Assembly (NCBI RefSeq): GCF_000243395.2
Contig: NZ_CM001484.1
Coordinates: 3,528,524-3,592,523, forward strand
Source of the DNA: Saccharomonospora glauca K62
Lineage (GTDB): Bacteria; Actinomycetota; Actinomycetes; Mycobacteriales; Pseudonocardiaceae
Reading direction: 5' to 3'
DNA: 64,000 nucleotides
The position numbers and the translations under genes were made by a program. Below the pieces are notes generated by a model. The model was not told where the DNA came from, ran no database searches, and worked only from the letters and a program-made list of their open reading frames with translations. The number at the start of each line of letters is the position of its first letter. The stretch's first letter is position 1. This document shows positions 9,482-17,798 of the stretch, in pieces.

Positions 9482-9838
9482 ATGTCTGGCTTCGGCGTGG
9501 ATTTGGAGCACCTTTATAACGCCGCGGACTACGTATCGGACGCGGCGATACTCGCGAGCAGGGCACAAACCGGGGTACGAAACAACCAGGTTGACGCCCC
9601 GCGACCATTGCCTATCCCGGATCTCCCATGGGAATTCGGTATAGGCCCCAACGACAGCGCCGGGCACGTATTCGGCAGCACTCTCGGATTCGACGCGATC
9701 GCGTTCGCCTATTCGCAACACGTCGACGCGATGGTCAACCACCTGGGCGAATTGCAGGAGAGCGCCAGCTCGGGCAGTAGGGCCTTGACCTCGGTGGCGA
9801 AGCTCTACGAGCGCATTGACGAAGCCGGGCAGCTCTGA
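9482..9838 (+). CDS. Small EspC/WXG100-like protein, putative type VII secretion substrate
   Basis: The 118-residue protein is predicted to be mostly helical and has no signal peptide or membrane segment. It resembles the ESX secretion-associated (EspC-type) small proteins in length and in the pattern LYNAADYVSDAA near the start. The C-terminal LYERIDEAG contains a Y-x3-D motif of the kind used as a type VII secretion signal. A GGGGGAAAGG ribosome-binding site supports the ATG. The next gene starts 10 nt after its stop, so the two probably form a partner pair. No ESX machinery genes are in the window. Assignment rests on motif and size, so it is tentative. Confidence 0.6.
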   Translation: MSGFGVDLEHLYNAADYVSDAAILASRAQTGVRNNQVDAPRPLPIPDLPWEFGIGPNDSAGHVFGSTLGFDAIAFAYSQHVDAMVNHLGELQESASSGSRALTSVAKLYERIDEAGQL

Positions 9839-9848
9839 GGGGGCCGCG

Positions 9849-10922
9849 ATGGATATCGAGATCGATATCGACCGCTCGGCGCTGCTCGACGGCATCGACG
9901 ACGAGCTACGCGATGCGGCCAATAAGGCCATCGACGCGGTGGCGCTGGTGTGGTGTGCCACCTATCTTCCCTGGGACCCTCTTCCCTGGGAGGAACTTGT
10001 AATCCCCAAAGTGGAGGAGTATGCCCCGGACGTCCTTCGGCCGTTCCGCCTCATGTCGGGCCATGACATTCAAGGCATGACCGACCTCATCGAGGGGTAT
10101 GAGACGACGCTGCGGAACTTCACTCCCAACATGCAGGCCGAGGAACCGGAGGAGCTACCCGAACTACGTCGGGCCTACGACCTGTTAAACGACAACTGGT
10201 ACGGCGAGGGCGCCGAAGCCGCCACGCTCTACGTCGCACAACTGTCCCAAGCCTTCCAAGGCAGCGCCCTGCTGATCAGCGAGGTGGCCGGCGGAGTGAT
10301 CGCCGCCCGCGAGACCATCGCCACCGCGCGGGATGACCTCGTCAATCTCGCCGACACCTTCTATGCGGCGGCCGAGGAGTACGTCGAGAGTAAACAGAGC
10401 AACAAACCGGCACTGGGACGGATGTTGGGATGGACAACGCTCGGTGTCGCCGTCGCCCTTGTCACCGGTGGTGGCATATCGGGTGTCGTGGCGGCTGTCG
10501 GCGGTATAGCAGGTTCCTTGATCGCCAACGAGGTCGCGAAGGCTGAAACCGGTTCGGTGTCCGGGGACGGTCCGGAGGAAATCATTGCGTCGTATTTGGA
10601 AGAAGCCGACAAGCTAATCTCCAGAACGACGGAAACCGCGGAAGAAATCGCGCGGAAGATCCGGGAACGAACCGAGGCGATCTCGGAGTACCCGGTTCCA
10701 CCGCCACCGGACGTGAGTCCCGGTGACGCCTTCGATCCCGACGACTTCCGCACCGACACACTGCCGGGTGAAATCGAGCAGAACGTGCGGGACGCCAACG
10801 TGGACATCGGCATCGACGGCAACTGGTCGGACAGCACGGAAGGTGGGCAGATCAGCAGCCGGCTCGCGGGTGAGGACGAGACCGAACCGTCCGAGTCCTC
10901 GACCCGTACTGCTCCGGTGTGA
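9849..10922 (+). CDS. Putative WXG-type membrane-active or secreted protein paired with the EspC-like gene
   Basis: The 357-residue product is not assigned to a named family. Residues 105-180 form a helical region with NWYG (W117, a W-x-G turn) and a later FYAAAEEY (Y172, Y-x3-E), as in WXG100 helical hairpins. A hydrophobic, glycine-rich stretch at about 195-225 looks like a membrane or pore segment. The tail is acidic with a PVPPPPDVSPGD linker and ends without a recognisable toxin domain. The start was set at the ATG at 9849 because GAGGGGGCC precedes it; a frame extending to 9816 would overlap the preceding gene. An effector or export substrate is plausible but unproven. Confidence 0.6.
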   Translation: MDIEIDIDRSALLDGIDDELRDAANKAIDAVALVWCATYLPWDPLPWEELVIPKVEEYAPDVLRPFRLMSGHDIQGMTDLIEGYETTLRNFTPNMQAEEPEELPELRRAYDLLNDNWYGEGAEAATLYVAQLSQAFQGSALLISEVAGGVIAARETIATARDDLVNLADTFYAAAEEYVESKQSNKPALGRMLGWTTLGVAVALVTGGGISGVVAAVGGIAGSLIANEVAKAETGSVSGDGPEEIIASYLEEADKLISRTTETAEEIARKIRERTEAISEYPVPPPPDVSPGDAFDPDDFRTDTLPGEIEQNVRDANVDIGIDGNWSDSTEGGQISSRLAGEDETEPSESSTRTAPV

Positions 10923-11062
10923 CGGCACCGGAGGATTGGCACGCTTGAAGTGCTAATGGCGCCAATCGGGGCCGGTGGCGTCCGGAAGGGCCCACCGGCC
11001 CCGACACTTGAGTCGGCATATCTGGGTTCTCGCTCCTTAACTTCTCGCCGGGACGGCAGTAG
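10923..11062. other. Interval upstream of the one-armed repeat array
   Basis: The left arm expected from the other arrays is not found here. No gene or convincing terminator is seen. Confidence 0.5.
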
Positions 11063-11146
11063 GCACCGAAGTGCCAACATCCGTACACAGACTGCGAACA
11101 CGCGTGCACAACCTGCGGACACGTGTGCACAGGCTGCGGACACGGC
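11063..11146. repeat. 21-bp unit array 2 (right arm only, four units)
   Basis: Units start at 11063, 11084, 11105 and 11126. The first is a degenerate form of the inner variant (GAAGTGCCAACATCCG compared with AAGTGCGAACACGCG). The next three carry CTGCGAACAC or CTGCGGACAC. The exact 21-bp period is kept. The array stands between two genes in the same direction, about 130 nt upstream of mnhA. Confidence 0.85.
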
Positions 11147-11274
11147 GGGGGTTTCTTGCGCCCACACACTCGGGGTGATCGAGTCGCGACGGTGGCAGGC
11201 CGTTGTGAGGATTGACATGCGTGACCGATCACCCTGCGAGGTCGCGGCTGCGGGGCCGCTGATGGAGGAGCGAG

Positions 11275-13617
11275 GTGTCTGCTGCCCATGGCGCCGAGAT
11301 TCGGGAGCCACGCGACGGCTCCCGTCGCCGCGCCCCGGCGACGGACTGGCTGGGGTGGGTCGCGTGCGCCGTCGCGGCCGTCGGGTTCGGACTGTTCCTG
11401 CTCGCATGGTCGGCCGACGGCTTCTCGGTGTCCGCTCCCTGGGCCCCGAGTCTCGGGCTACGGCTGAGCTTCTCCCTCGACGGGCTGGGCGCGCTGTACG
11501 CGCTGCTGGCCACCGGCATCGGCGCGCTGGTGTTCGCCTACGGCAGCCGGTACCTGCCCCTGCATCTGGAGCACGAGCATCGCCCCGCCGGGGAACGGTG
11601 GCGCTTCTGGCCGTGGATGGTGCTGTTCGCCGCGTCGATGGCGGGACTGGCGCTGGCGCAGGACCTGGTGCTGCTGTTCGTCTTCTTCGACCTCACCGCC
11701 ATCTGCTCGTACTTCCTCATCGGATTCGACCGCGACCGCCACGAGGCTCGCACCGCAGCGATCGCCTCCCTCATCATCACCGTCGCCAGCGCCGTCGCGA
11801 TGCTCATCGCCGCGGCCCTGTTCTACGGCCGCTACGGCACCTTCTCGATCCCCGAGCTGGCTCGGATCGCGGAAAGCGAGTCGACCACCACCGCGGCGGC
11901 CGCGCTCCTGGCCGTGGCCGCCCTGGCCAAGAGCGCCCAGACCCCCCTCCACTTCTGGCTTCCGCGCGCCATGGCCGCTCCCACCCCGGTGTCGGCCTAC
12001 CTGCACTCGGCGGCGATGGTCGCGGCCGGGGTACTCGTCCTCGGTCGGGTCCATCCGTTGCTCGCCCTGAGCGACGGCGTCCTCACCGCGTTGTCGGTGG
12101 TGGGCACGGTGTCGATCGTCGTCGGCGGGGTGCTCGCGCTGGGCCAGGACCGGCTCAAGCAGGTCCTGGCCTACTCCACGATCTCCCAGTACGGCTACAT
12201 GGTGCTGCTGTACGGCATCGGAGGGGCGGCCGGTAACGGCGCGGCGGCGTTCTACGTCCTCGTCCACGGTGTGGCCAAGAGCGCGCTGTTCATGACCGCC
12301 GGGGCGGTGACGATGGCCACCGGCGAAGACCGGCTGTCCCGATTGAGCGGGCTCCGCCGTCGCATGCCGGTGCTGGCGGTGGCCTCCGGTGTGGCCGCGG
12401 CGACCTTGGCGGCTCTGCCGCTCACCTCGGGATTCTTCAAGGACGAGCTCTTCTTCAAGGCCGCTTACGCAGCGGGCCCGTGGCAGACGGCGGTGGCGTT
12501 GCTGGCGGCGAGTCTGACCTTCGCCTACATCGGACGCTTCTGGACGAGGCTGTTCCTCGGCCGGGAGCGAGTGGCCGACGCCGTCGGTGGAACCGCCGAG
12601 ATCACGTCGTCGGCCTTGCTCGTCGCCCCCGTCGTCGTCCTCGCCGTGGTCGCCGTTCTGACGGGGGTGGTGGTTCAACCGTTCGCGGGACTGGCCGAGG
12701 CCGCGGGCAACGTCAGCAACGGCGGCGGGGTGGAGTTGTCCCCCGCCTATCACCTGGACGCGCGACCGGAGAACCTCCTCGCGGTGTCGGCCTGGGCCCT
12801 GGGAGGCCTGCTGCTCGTGGGACGCCGCCTCTCCATTCGTGCGTCCCGGTGGTTGGCCGCGCTCGGACAGCGCTGGGGCCCCCGCCGGGGTTACGTGGAG
12901 TCGTTGCGGGGACTGTCCGCCCTGTCCGGCATCGTCCACGACCGGGAGGTTCGTACCCTGCGGAACAGCATCGCGGTGGTGCTCGTGCCCGCCGCGATCC
13001 TGGTCGGCCTGGCCTTCGCCTTCACCCCCGGAAAACGGTCCTACGTCGTCGGCACGGTGTCCGGGAACGACTGGCTGGTCATAGCCCTGCTGGCGCTGGT
13101 GATCATCGCCACGGTGGCGGTCACCCGGTCCCGTGCTCGGCTTCCCCTGGTCCTCACCCTGGCGGTGGTGGGGTTCGCGCTGGCCGCCGTCTACGCGTTC
13201 TTCAGCGAACCGGACGTGGCGCTGGTGGCCGTGACGGTCGAAACCATGATCACGCTGGTGTTCCTCGTGGCCATGGCTCGGCTTCCCAGACATCGGAGGG
13301 AAGGGAGCGGTGTCCCTCCCACGGCTCCCGAACTACCGTACGCCGATCCGGCCAGGGAGAACCCGCGGAACCTGCTCGCCGGACTCGCGGCGGGCGTCGG
13401 CATGTTCCTCGCCCTGTGGGGCTCCCTGTCCCACCCCGCCCGTGAACCGTACGTGTCGACCGACCTTCTCACCCTCACGCCCGTGGCCCACGGCAAGGAC
13501 GCCGTCACCGTGATCGTCACCGACTTCCGCGGCCTGGACACGCTCGGGGAGATCACCGTCCTGGTGATCGCGGGCGTCGGGGTGGCCACTCTGCTGCGAA
13601 GGGGGCGATTGTGGTGA
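11275..13617 (+). CDS. mnhA: Mrp-type Na+/H+ antiporter subunit A
   Basis: The 780-residue integral membrane protein is the large subunit of a multisubunit cation/proton antiporter related to complex I NuoL. The NADH-quinone-oxidoreductase-type core includes SAQTPLHFWLP and PTPVSAYLHSA. The C-terminal part (from about 560) contains the extra MrpA helices, so the length is normal for the family (about 800). The GTG start follows GGAGGAGCGAG. It opens a seven-gene operon A to G, and its stop overlaps mnhB. The complex exchanges internal Na+ for external H+ and supports salt and alkali tolerance; the ion used here is inferred from family membership. Confidence 0.93.
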   Translation: MSAAHGAEIREPRDGSRRRAPATDWLGWVACAVAAVGFGLFLLAWSADGFSVSAPWAPSLGLRLSFSLDGLGALYALLATGIGALVFAYGSRYLPLHLEHEHRPAGERWRFWPWMVLFAASMAGLALAQDLVLLFVFFDLTAICSYFLIGFDRDRHEARTAAIASLIITVASAVAMLIAAALFYGRYGTFSIPELARIAESESTTTAAAALLAVAALAKSAQTPLHFWLPRAMAAPTPVSAYLHSAAMVAAGVLVLGRVHPLLALSDGVLTALSVVGTVSIVVGGVLALGQDRLKQVLAYSTISQYGYMVLLYGIGGAAGNGAAAFYVLVHGVAKSALFMTAGAVTMATGEDRLSRLSGLRRRMPVLAVASGVAAATLAALPLTSGFFKDELFFKAAYAAGPWQTAVALLAASLTFAYIGRFWTRLFLGRERVADAVGGTAEITSSALLVAPVVVLAVVAVLTGVVVQPFAGLAEAAGNVSNGGGVELSPAYHLDARPENLLAVSAWALGGLLLVGRRLSIRASRWLAALGQRWGPRRGYVESLRGLSALSGIVHDREVRTLRNSIAVVLVPAAILVGLAFAFTPGKRSYVVGTVSGNDWLVIALLALVIIATVAVTRSRARLPLVLTLAVVGFALAAVYAFFSEPDVALVAVTVETMITLVFLVAMARLPRHRREGSGVPPTAPELPYADPARENPRNLLAGLAAGVGMFLALWGSLSHPAREPYVSTDLLTLTPVAHGKDAVTVIVTDFRGLDTLGEITVLVIAGVGVATLLRRGRLW

Positions 13618-14063
13618 GACACCCCGACGTCATCGTTCGAGGAGTGGCTCGGCTGCTGCTCACCCCGAGCATCGCCGTCGCGGCGGCACTGCTCGTGAAG
13701 GGCTACGCCGAGGTCGGCGACGGCTTCAGCGCCGGGATGATCATCTCCTTGACGATCTCGTTGCAGTACGTGGCGATGGGAACGTCGGCCACCGAGCGGA
13801 CCCTGCCGTTGTTGCGCTTCAGCCCGGCCCTGGTGCTCGGCGGCTTGCTGCTGGCGTTGGCCACGGCGTTCTTCCCCCTGGCGTGGGGGGAACCGCCGCT
13901 GAGCCACAAACCCGGCCCCGGCGAGTCCGTCCCCACCGTGGGCACGTTGGAACTGTTCACCCCGTTGGCTTTCGACGTGGCGATCCTGCTGCTAGTGGTG
14001 GGCGTGCTGACGACGATCCTGCACCAGTTCGCCAACACCGAACCGGAGGAGGAGGTTCGATGA
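13614..14063 (+). CDS. mnhB: Mrp antiporter subunit B
   Basis: This small membrane subunit of about 149 residues has four predicted helices and the MnhB signature VKGYAEVGDGFSAGMI. Two GTG codons lie in tandem at 13611 and 13614. The second gives the GTGA overlap with the mnhA stop that matches the coupling used elsewhere in the operon, so it was chosen; the first is equally possible. The acidic C-terminus overlaps the start of mnhC. Confidence 0.9.
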   Translation: MRHPDVIVRGVARLLLTPSIAVAAALLVKGYAEVGDGFSAGMIISLTISLQYVAMGTSATERTLPLLRFSPALVLGGLLLALATAFFPLAWGEPPLSHKPGPGESVPTVGTLELFTPLAFDVAILLLVVGVLTTILHQFANTEPEEEVR

Positions 14064-14443
14064 ACCTCGCGATCGCGGTCACCTCCTCGCTGTTGTTCGG
14101 CAGCGGCGCCTACCTGCTCCTGCAACACGAACTCATCCGGGTGACCGCCGGGATCATGCTGATCTCCCAGAGCGCCGTGTTGATGCTCATCGGCTCCGGG
14201 CTGTTCCGGGGCGGGGCTCCGATCGCCCCGACGGACGGGCCGGTCTCCGACCCGGTCCCCCAGGCGTTGGCCCTGACTGCCCTGGTCATCGGCCTGGCTA
14301 CGGTGGCGCTGCTGCTCGCGCTGGTGAGTCGGGTCACCACGGTGTTTCGCAGTGCCAGCCGTGACGAGCTGACCACGAGCGAGGCGGAGTACGAGCGAGC
14401 ACTGGCCGACCAACGACGGCTCGACCGCGACGAGGCGACGTGA
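14060..14443 (+). CDS. mnhC: Mrp antiporter subunit C
   Basis: This 127-residue NuoK-like membrane subunit has three helices. The first runs LAIAVTSSLLFGSGAYLLL, and SQSAVLMLIGSG follows. The ATG lies in an ATGA overlap with the mnhB stop and is preceded by GGAGGAGG, so the start is firm. The charged C-terminal tail (about 95-127) faces the cytoplasm by family analogy. Confidence 0.9.
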   Translation: MNLAIAVTSSLLFGSGAYLLLQHELIRVTAGIMLISQSAVLMLIGSGLFRGGAPIAPTDGPVSDPVPQALALTALVIGLATVALLLALVSRVTTVFRSASRDELTTSEAEYERALADQRRLDRDEAT

Positions 14444-15840
14444 CGGCGGTGACGGTGGCGCTGGCACTGCCCTGGGTCGCGGGGGTCGTGCTGGTCGGGT
14501 TCGACGGACGGCGACCGACGGTCGCGTGGCTCGCGGTGGCCGCCCTCCTCGCCGACCTGGTCGCTCTCGTCGTGCTCGCGATCGACGTGTTCACCGACGG
14601 CAGCATCCAGGTGGTGACCGGCAGCTGGCCCGTGGGCGTGGGAATCGTGCTGCGCGCCGACGCCCTCGGGCTCACGTTCGCGCTGCTGTCCGTGTTCGTC
14701 CTGCTGATCGCGACCACCGCCGAAGCCATCAACGGCGTTCGGCTACGGACGTTTCCGGGGCTGGTGGTGCTGCTGGCCACCGGGTTGAACGGGCTGTTCC
14801 TCACCAGGGACGTGTTCAACTTCTACGTCTTCTTCGAGCTGTCGATGATCGTGTCCTACGTGCTGACCGCGTACGGGGGACGCACCCGTCAGCTCCGGGC
14901 GGCGTTGGTCTTCACCTCGGTCAACCTGCTGGGTTCCTTTCTCTTCCTGTTGTCCGTGGCCGGCACCTACCGGGTGTCCGGGACGTTGTTGATGAGCGAC
15001 GTGGCCGACCGCATGACCGAGGTACCCGCCAACGCGGCGCTGCTCATCGCGCTGGGCTTCTTCGTCGCCTTCAGCGTCAAGGTCGGATTGTTTCCGTTCC
15101 ACTTTTGGCTTCCCACCGTCTACGCGGGTACGCGCCCCGCCGTGGCCGCCATCCTCAGTGGAGCCGTCGCCAACATCGGCGCGTACGGCCTGCTCCGGTT
15201 CGGCGTGGAGGTGTTCGAACCGCAACTGGAATCGGCTGCCACCGTGCTGATCGTGCTCGGTGCCGCCTCGATCGTCTACGGCGCCCTGCTGGCGGCGTCC
15301 CGTGGTGATCCCGCGGAGATGCTGGCCTACTCCACGATCGGGCAGATCGGTTACGTCCTGGTGGCCATCGGCGTCGGCGGGCCGATAGGGCTCACGGCCG
15401 CGGTGCTCTACAGCGTGATCAACGGTTTGAACAAGACCCTGCTGTTCATCAGCGCCGGCCAGCGGGGAAGGCTGGTGGCCACGGCCTTCGCCGTCGGAGC
15501 GTTCAGCGTGGCCGGCGTGCCACCCGCGGTGGGTTTCGTCGGCAAGCTGGAGATGTTCCGGACCGCGCTCGCCGCGAACAGCGCCACCCTCGTGGTCCTG
15601 CTCTTCGTCGGAAGCGCCCTGTCGCTGATCTACCTGTTCCAGGTGTACCAACACGTCTTCTGGCTGCGCAGCGGCCCGGTCGGGGAATCGGCCATCGGGG
15701 AGGCGTGGCACGAGAACAGCCCGCTGCCGCTACGGGCCCTGATGCTCGTCCTGGCGTTCGTGGTCCTGGGTGCCGGGGTGTGGCCGGAACCCTTGCTGGC
15801 GCTCAGCGACACCGCCGTCGACGCACTGCTCCGGAGGTGA
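14440..15840 (+). CDS. mnhD: Mrp antiporter subunit D
   Basis: The 466-residue polytopic protein is the second NuoN/NuoL-type antiporter subunit. Landmarks are FYVFFELSMIVSYVL, the LFPFHFWLPTVYAG segment with its conserved lysine just before (VKVG), and AEMLAYSTIGQIGYV. The GTG start is in a GTGA overlap with mnhC. Proton translocation is thought to pass through the paired lysines of subunits A and D. The stop is 4 nt before the mnhE start. Confidence 0.92.
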   Translation: MTAVTVALALPWVAGVVLVGFDGRRPTVAWLAVAALLADLVALVVLAIDVFTDGSIQVVTGSWPVGVGIVLRADALGLTFALLSVFVLLIATTAEAINGVRLRTFPGLVVLLATGLNGLFLTRDVFNFYVFFELSMIVSYVLTAYGGRTRQLRAALVFTSVNLLGSFLFLLSVAGTYRVSGTLLMSDVADRMTEVPANAALLIALGFFVAFSVKVGLFPFHFWLPTVYAGTRPAVAAILSGAVANIGAYGLLRFGVEVFEPQLESAATVLIVLGAASIVYGALLAASRGDPAEMLAYSTIGQIGYVLVAIGVGGPIGLTAAVLYSVINGLNKTLLFISAGQRGRLVATAFAVGAFSVAGVPPAVGFVGKLEMFRTALAANSATLVVLLFVGSALSLIYLFQVYQHVFWLRSGPVGESAIGEAWHENSPLPLRALMLVLAFVVLGAGVWPEPLLALSDTAVDALLRR

Positions 15841-15844
15841 GTGG

Positions 15845-16348
15845 ATGGTTCGCTCGTTCGCGAAGGTCGTCGCCCTCACGGCGATCTACCTGTTGGCGCT
15901 GGGACAGATCCAACCGGGTGACATCCTCGTCGGGGTACTGCTCGCCGTGCTGCTGGTGGCGAGTGCCCGGTTCATCCACTCCATACCGCCGACCGAAGGT
16001 GCGAGCCCCATGGGTCCGGCGTTGCGCCGCATCGCCGGCCTTCCCGCCCTGATCGGGGGAACCCTGGTCGACATCGGACGTGGTAGTTGGACGGTGGCCC
16101 ACTACTGCCTGCGCAAACCTCCGGACGCCGAACCGGGGACGGTCACCATCCCGATCGGACGCAGTTCGCCGAGTTCGGCCACGACGTGGGGAATTCGAGT
16201 AGGGGTGTCTCCCGACACCGTCGTCGTCGACGTCGACGAGAGGCGAGGTGAGATGTTGTTGCACGTACTCGACGCAAGAGACCCGGACGCGGTACGAGCC
16301 GACCAGCGGGACAGCTACGAGCGGCGGCAACGCCGGGTCTTTCCGTGA
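15845..16348 (+). CDS. mnhE: Mrp antiporter subunit E
   Basis: The 167-residue subunit has two membrane segments near the N-terminus and a soluble C-terminal domain with VDVDERRGEMLLHVLDARDPD, the typical MnhE tail. The ATG at 15845 has an upstream CCGGAGGTGAG ribosome-binding site that overlaps the mnhD stop. The family tail suggests it caps the complex on the cytoplasmic side. Confidence 0.9.
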   Translation: MVRSFAKVVALTAIYLLALGQIQPGDILVGVLLAVLLVASARFIHSIPPTEGASPMGPALRRIAGLPALIGGTLVDIGRGSWTVAHYCLRKPPDAEPGTVTIPIGRSSPSSATTWGIRVGVSPDTVVVDVDERRGEMLLHVLDARDPDAVRADQRDSYERRQRRVFP

Positions 16349-16623
16349 TCGCCGTGCCCACCGTCGTTCTCATCCCCGCGCTGATCTGGATGACGCTGCT
16401 GCTCGTGGGTGGTGGACTCGTGCTGATCCGGGCCCGCGACGCCATCCGGGGTCTCGTCGCCCTGGACATGCTCGCGGTCCTGGTCATCTCACTGCTGGCG
16501 TTGCTGTCGTACCTGCGGGGCCAGCCGTACTACTTCGACGCCGCGGTCGCGCTCTCCCTGTTGGCCTTCGTCTCCACCGTCGCGACGGCACGGTACCTCG
16601 GTTCCGGAGGGCCCTTCGGATGA
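16345..16623 (+). CDS. mnhF: Mrp antiporter subunit F
   Basis: This 92-residue subunit has three helices. The segment RARDAIRGLVALDMLAVLV matches the MnhF signature. Its GTG start overlaps the mnhE stop (GTGA), and its stop overlaps mnhG (ATGA). Confidence 0.9.
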   Translation: MIAVPTVVLIPALIWMTLLLVGGGLVLIRARDAIRGLVALDMLAVLVISLLALLSYLRGQPYYFDAAVALSLLAFVSTVATARYLGSGGPFG

Positions 16624-16964
16624 TCTCGACGCTGCTCGACGTCCTCGGCGCCGCGCTTTTACTGCTCGGCCTGGTCCTGCACACGATCAGCTTGTACGGG
16701 GTGTTGCGTCTGCCCACCACCTACCAGCAGCTCCACGCCCAGGGCCTGGCCACCGGCCCCGGCGTGATCGCGATCCTGGCGGCCTCCATCGCCACCGAGA
16801 ACGCCGGGATCATCACCTTCGCCGTGCTCGCCATCGTCTTCGTCGCGATCACCTCACCCGTCTCCAGCCATGCCATCGCCCGTGCCGAACATCGTCGGTA
16901 CCGCCGCCGCCAACGCCACGCCGATCGCTTGGAACAGCCTCGGGGCGAAGTCTCGGAGGAATGA
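16620..16964 (+). CDS. mnhG: Mrp antiporter subunit G
   Basis: The 114-residue final subunit has three helices with GVLRLPTTYQQLHAQG, the conserved MnhG loop, and an arginine-rich cytoplasmic tail. The ATG is in an ATGA overlap with mnhF. This completes an A-G set without the gene fusions seen in some other lineages. No clear terminator was found between this gene and the membrane protein at 17075. Confidence 0.9.
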   Translation: MISTLLDVLGAALLLLGLVLHTISLYGVLRLPTTYQQLHAQGLATGPGVIAILAASIATENAGIITFAVLAIVFVAITSPVSSHAIARAEHRRYRRRQRHADRLEQPRGEVSEE

Positions 16965-17074
16965 GTGACCTCGGCGTGTCCGGCTCCTGCCATGTCCGCC
17001 GGAGGACAGCCGAAAGCCCGGTGACGTCGCGGAAATCGCCCCTACGCTGCTTTCACACACTGGGGGTGACGGAC

Positions 17075-17590
17075 ATGGCGAACGAAACCTGGCGGCCCGC
17101 CACACGGCGGGAACTCATCAAAGCGCTGATCCACGACGTGAAGGTGGCCATACCCATCTATCTCTTCTTCACGTTCGGGCCGGGGCTCGTCCTCGGCGGG
17201 CTGAGCGACTGGGGATTCCTAGGCCTGTTGGCGAGCATCGCCGTACTGATCGGGTTCTTCTGGTTGCTGTGCGGATTCGCGGGGTGGTGGATGGGCGACC
17301 TCGCCGTCCACAACTTCCGCAGCCACGGCTATCGGCGCTACCACCTGCACCAGGTGTACGGCGACACGGGCAACCACGTCGGGCTGGGCGGCAGGATACT
17401 GCGAATCCTCCTATCGCCGATCGATCTCACGTTCCTGTGCTTCAAGACGAACGCCGCACAACTGTTCGTGTGGGCGAGAAGGATTCAGGTCATCTACGTC
17501 CCACCGGGCCAGCCGCTGCCCAAGGGGCCGTTGCCGAGGCCCGGCCGGTTCCCGGTGGAGTTCAACCCGGACTACTTCACGGAGGAGTAG
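17075..17590 (+). CDS. Two-helix membrane protein of unknown function
   Basis: The 171-residue product has two adjacent hydrophobic segments (about 28-50 and 53-78), followed by a basic cytoplasmic region that ends PVEFNPDYFTEE. No family was recognised. The ATG at 17075 follows GGGGGTGACGG; the open frame extends upstream into mnhG but without similarity. It may be read through from the Mrp operon. A terminator-like hairpin follows. Confidence 0.7.
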   Translation: MANETWRPATRRELIKALIHDVKVAIPIYLFFTFGPGLVLGGLSDWGFLGLLASIAVLIGFFWLLCGFAGWWMGDLAVHNFRSHGYRRYHLHQVYGDTGNHVGLGGRILRILLSPIDLTFLCFKTNAAQLFVWARRIQVIYVPPGQPLPKGPLPRPGRFPVEFNPDYFTEE

Positions 17591-17597
17591 CCCGGAA

Positions 17598-17635
17598 TCC
17601 GGCGGGGCCACGGAAGTCTCCGCGACCCCGCCGGA
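17598..17635. terminator. Bidirectional hairpin between convergent genes
   Basis: TCCGGCGGGG (17598-17607) pairs perfectly with CCCCGCCGGA (17626-17635). It lies between the plus-strand membrane gene and the minus-strand symporter small subunit. There is no long T-run on either side. Confidence 0.6.
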
Positions 17636-17645
17636 ACCGCGGGGG

Positions 17646-17777
17646 TCAGACGACCCTCGTGCCCTTCTTGCGAGCGTCGCGGTAGTCCTTGACGACGCCG
17701 TAGGTGAGCGCACTAAGGACGATCAGGGTGAGCAAAGGCCACACCAGGATGTAGGCCGTGATGAGAAACGTCTGCAT
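17646..17777 (-). CDS. Sodium:solute symporter small subunit (43 aa)
   Basis: The 43-residue protein begins MQTFLITAYILVWPLLTL, a single membrane helix, and ends with a basic tail DARKKGTRVV. It lies 21 nt downstream of the symporter gene on the same strand and is led by GAGAGGAAAGACGAAC as ribosome-binding region. Short one-helix proteins of this kind accompany several sodium:solute symporters and are annotated as putative transporter small subunits. A role in stability or gating is inferred from that pattern. The codon usage and the clean start and stop support a real gene. Confidence 0.8.
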   Translation of the reverse strand: MQTFLITAYILVWPLLTLIVLSALTYGVVKDYRDARKKGTRVV

Positions 17778-17798
17778 GTTCGTCTTTCCTCTCGCTTC

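Noticed and set aside
10361-11407. Minus-strand 348-codon frame across array 2
   Set aside because: It overlaps two real genes, and its composition follows the repeat and the antisense strand.
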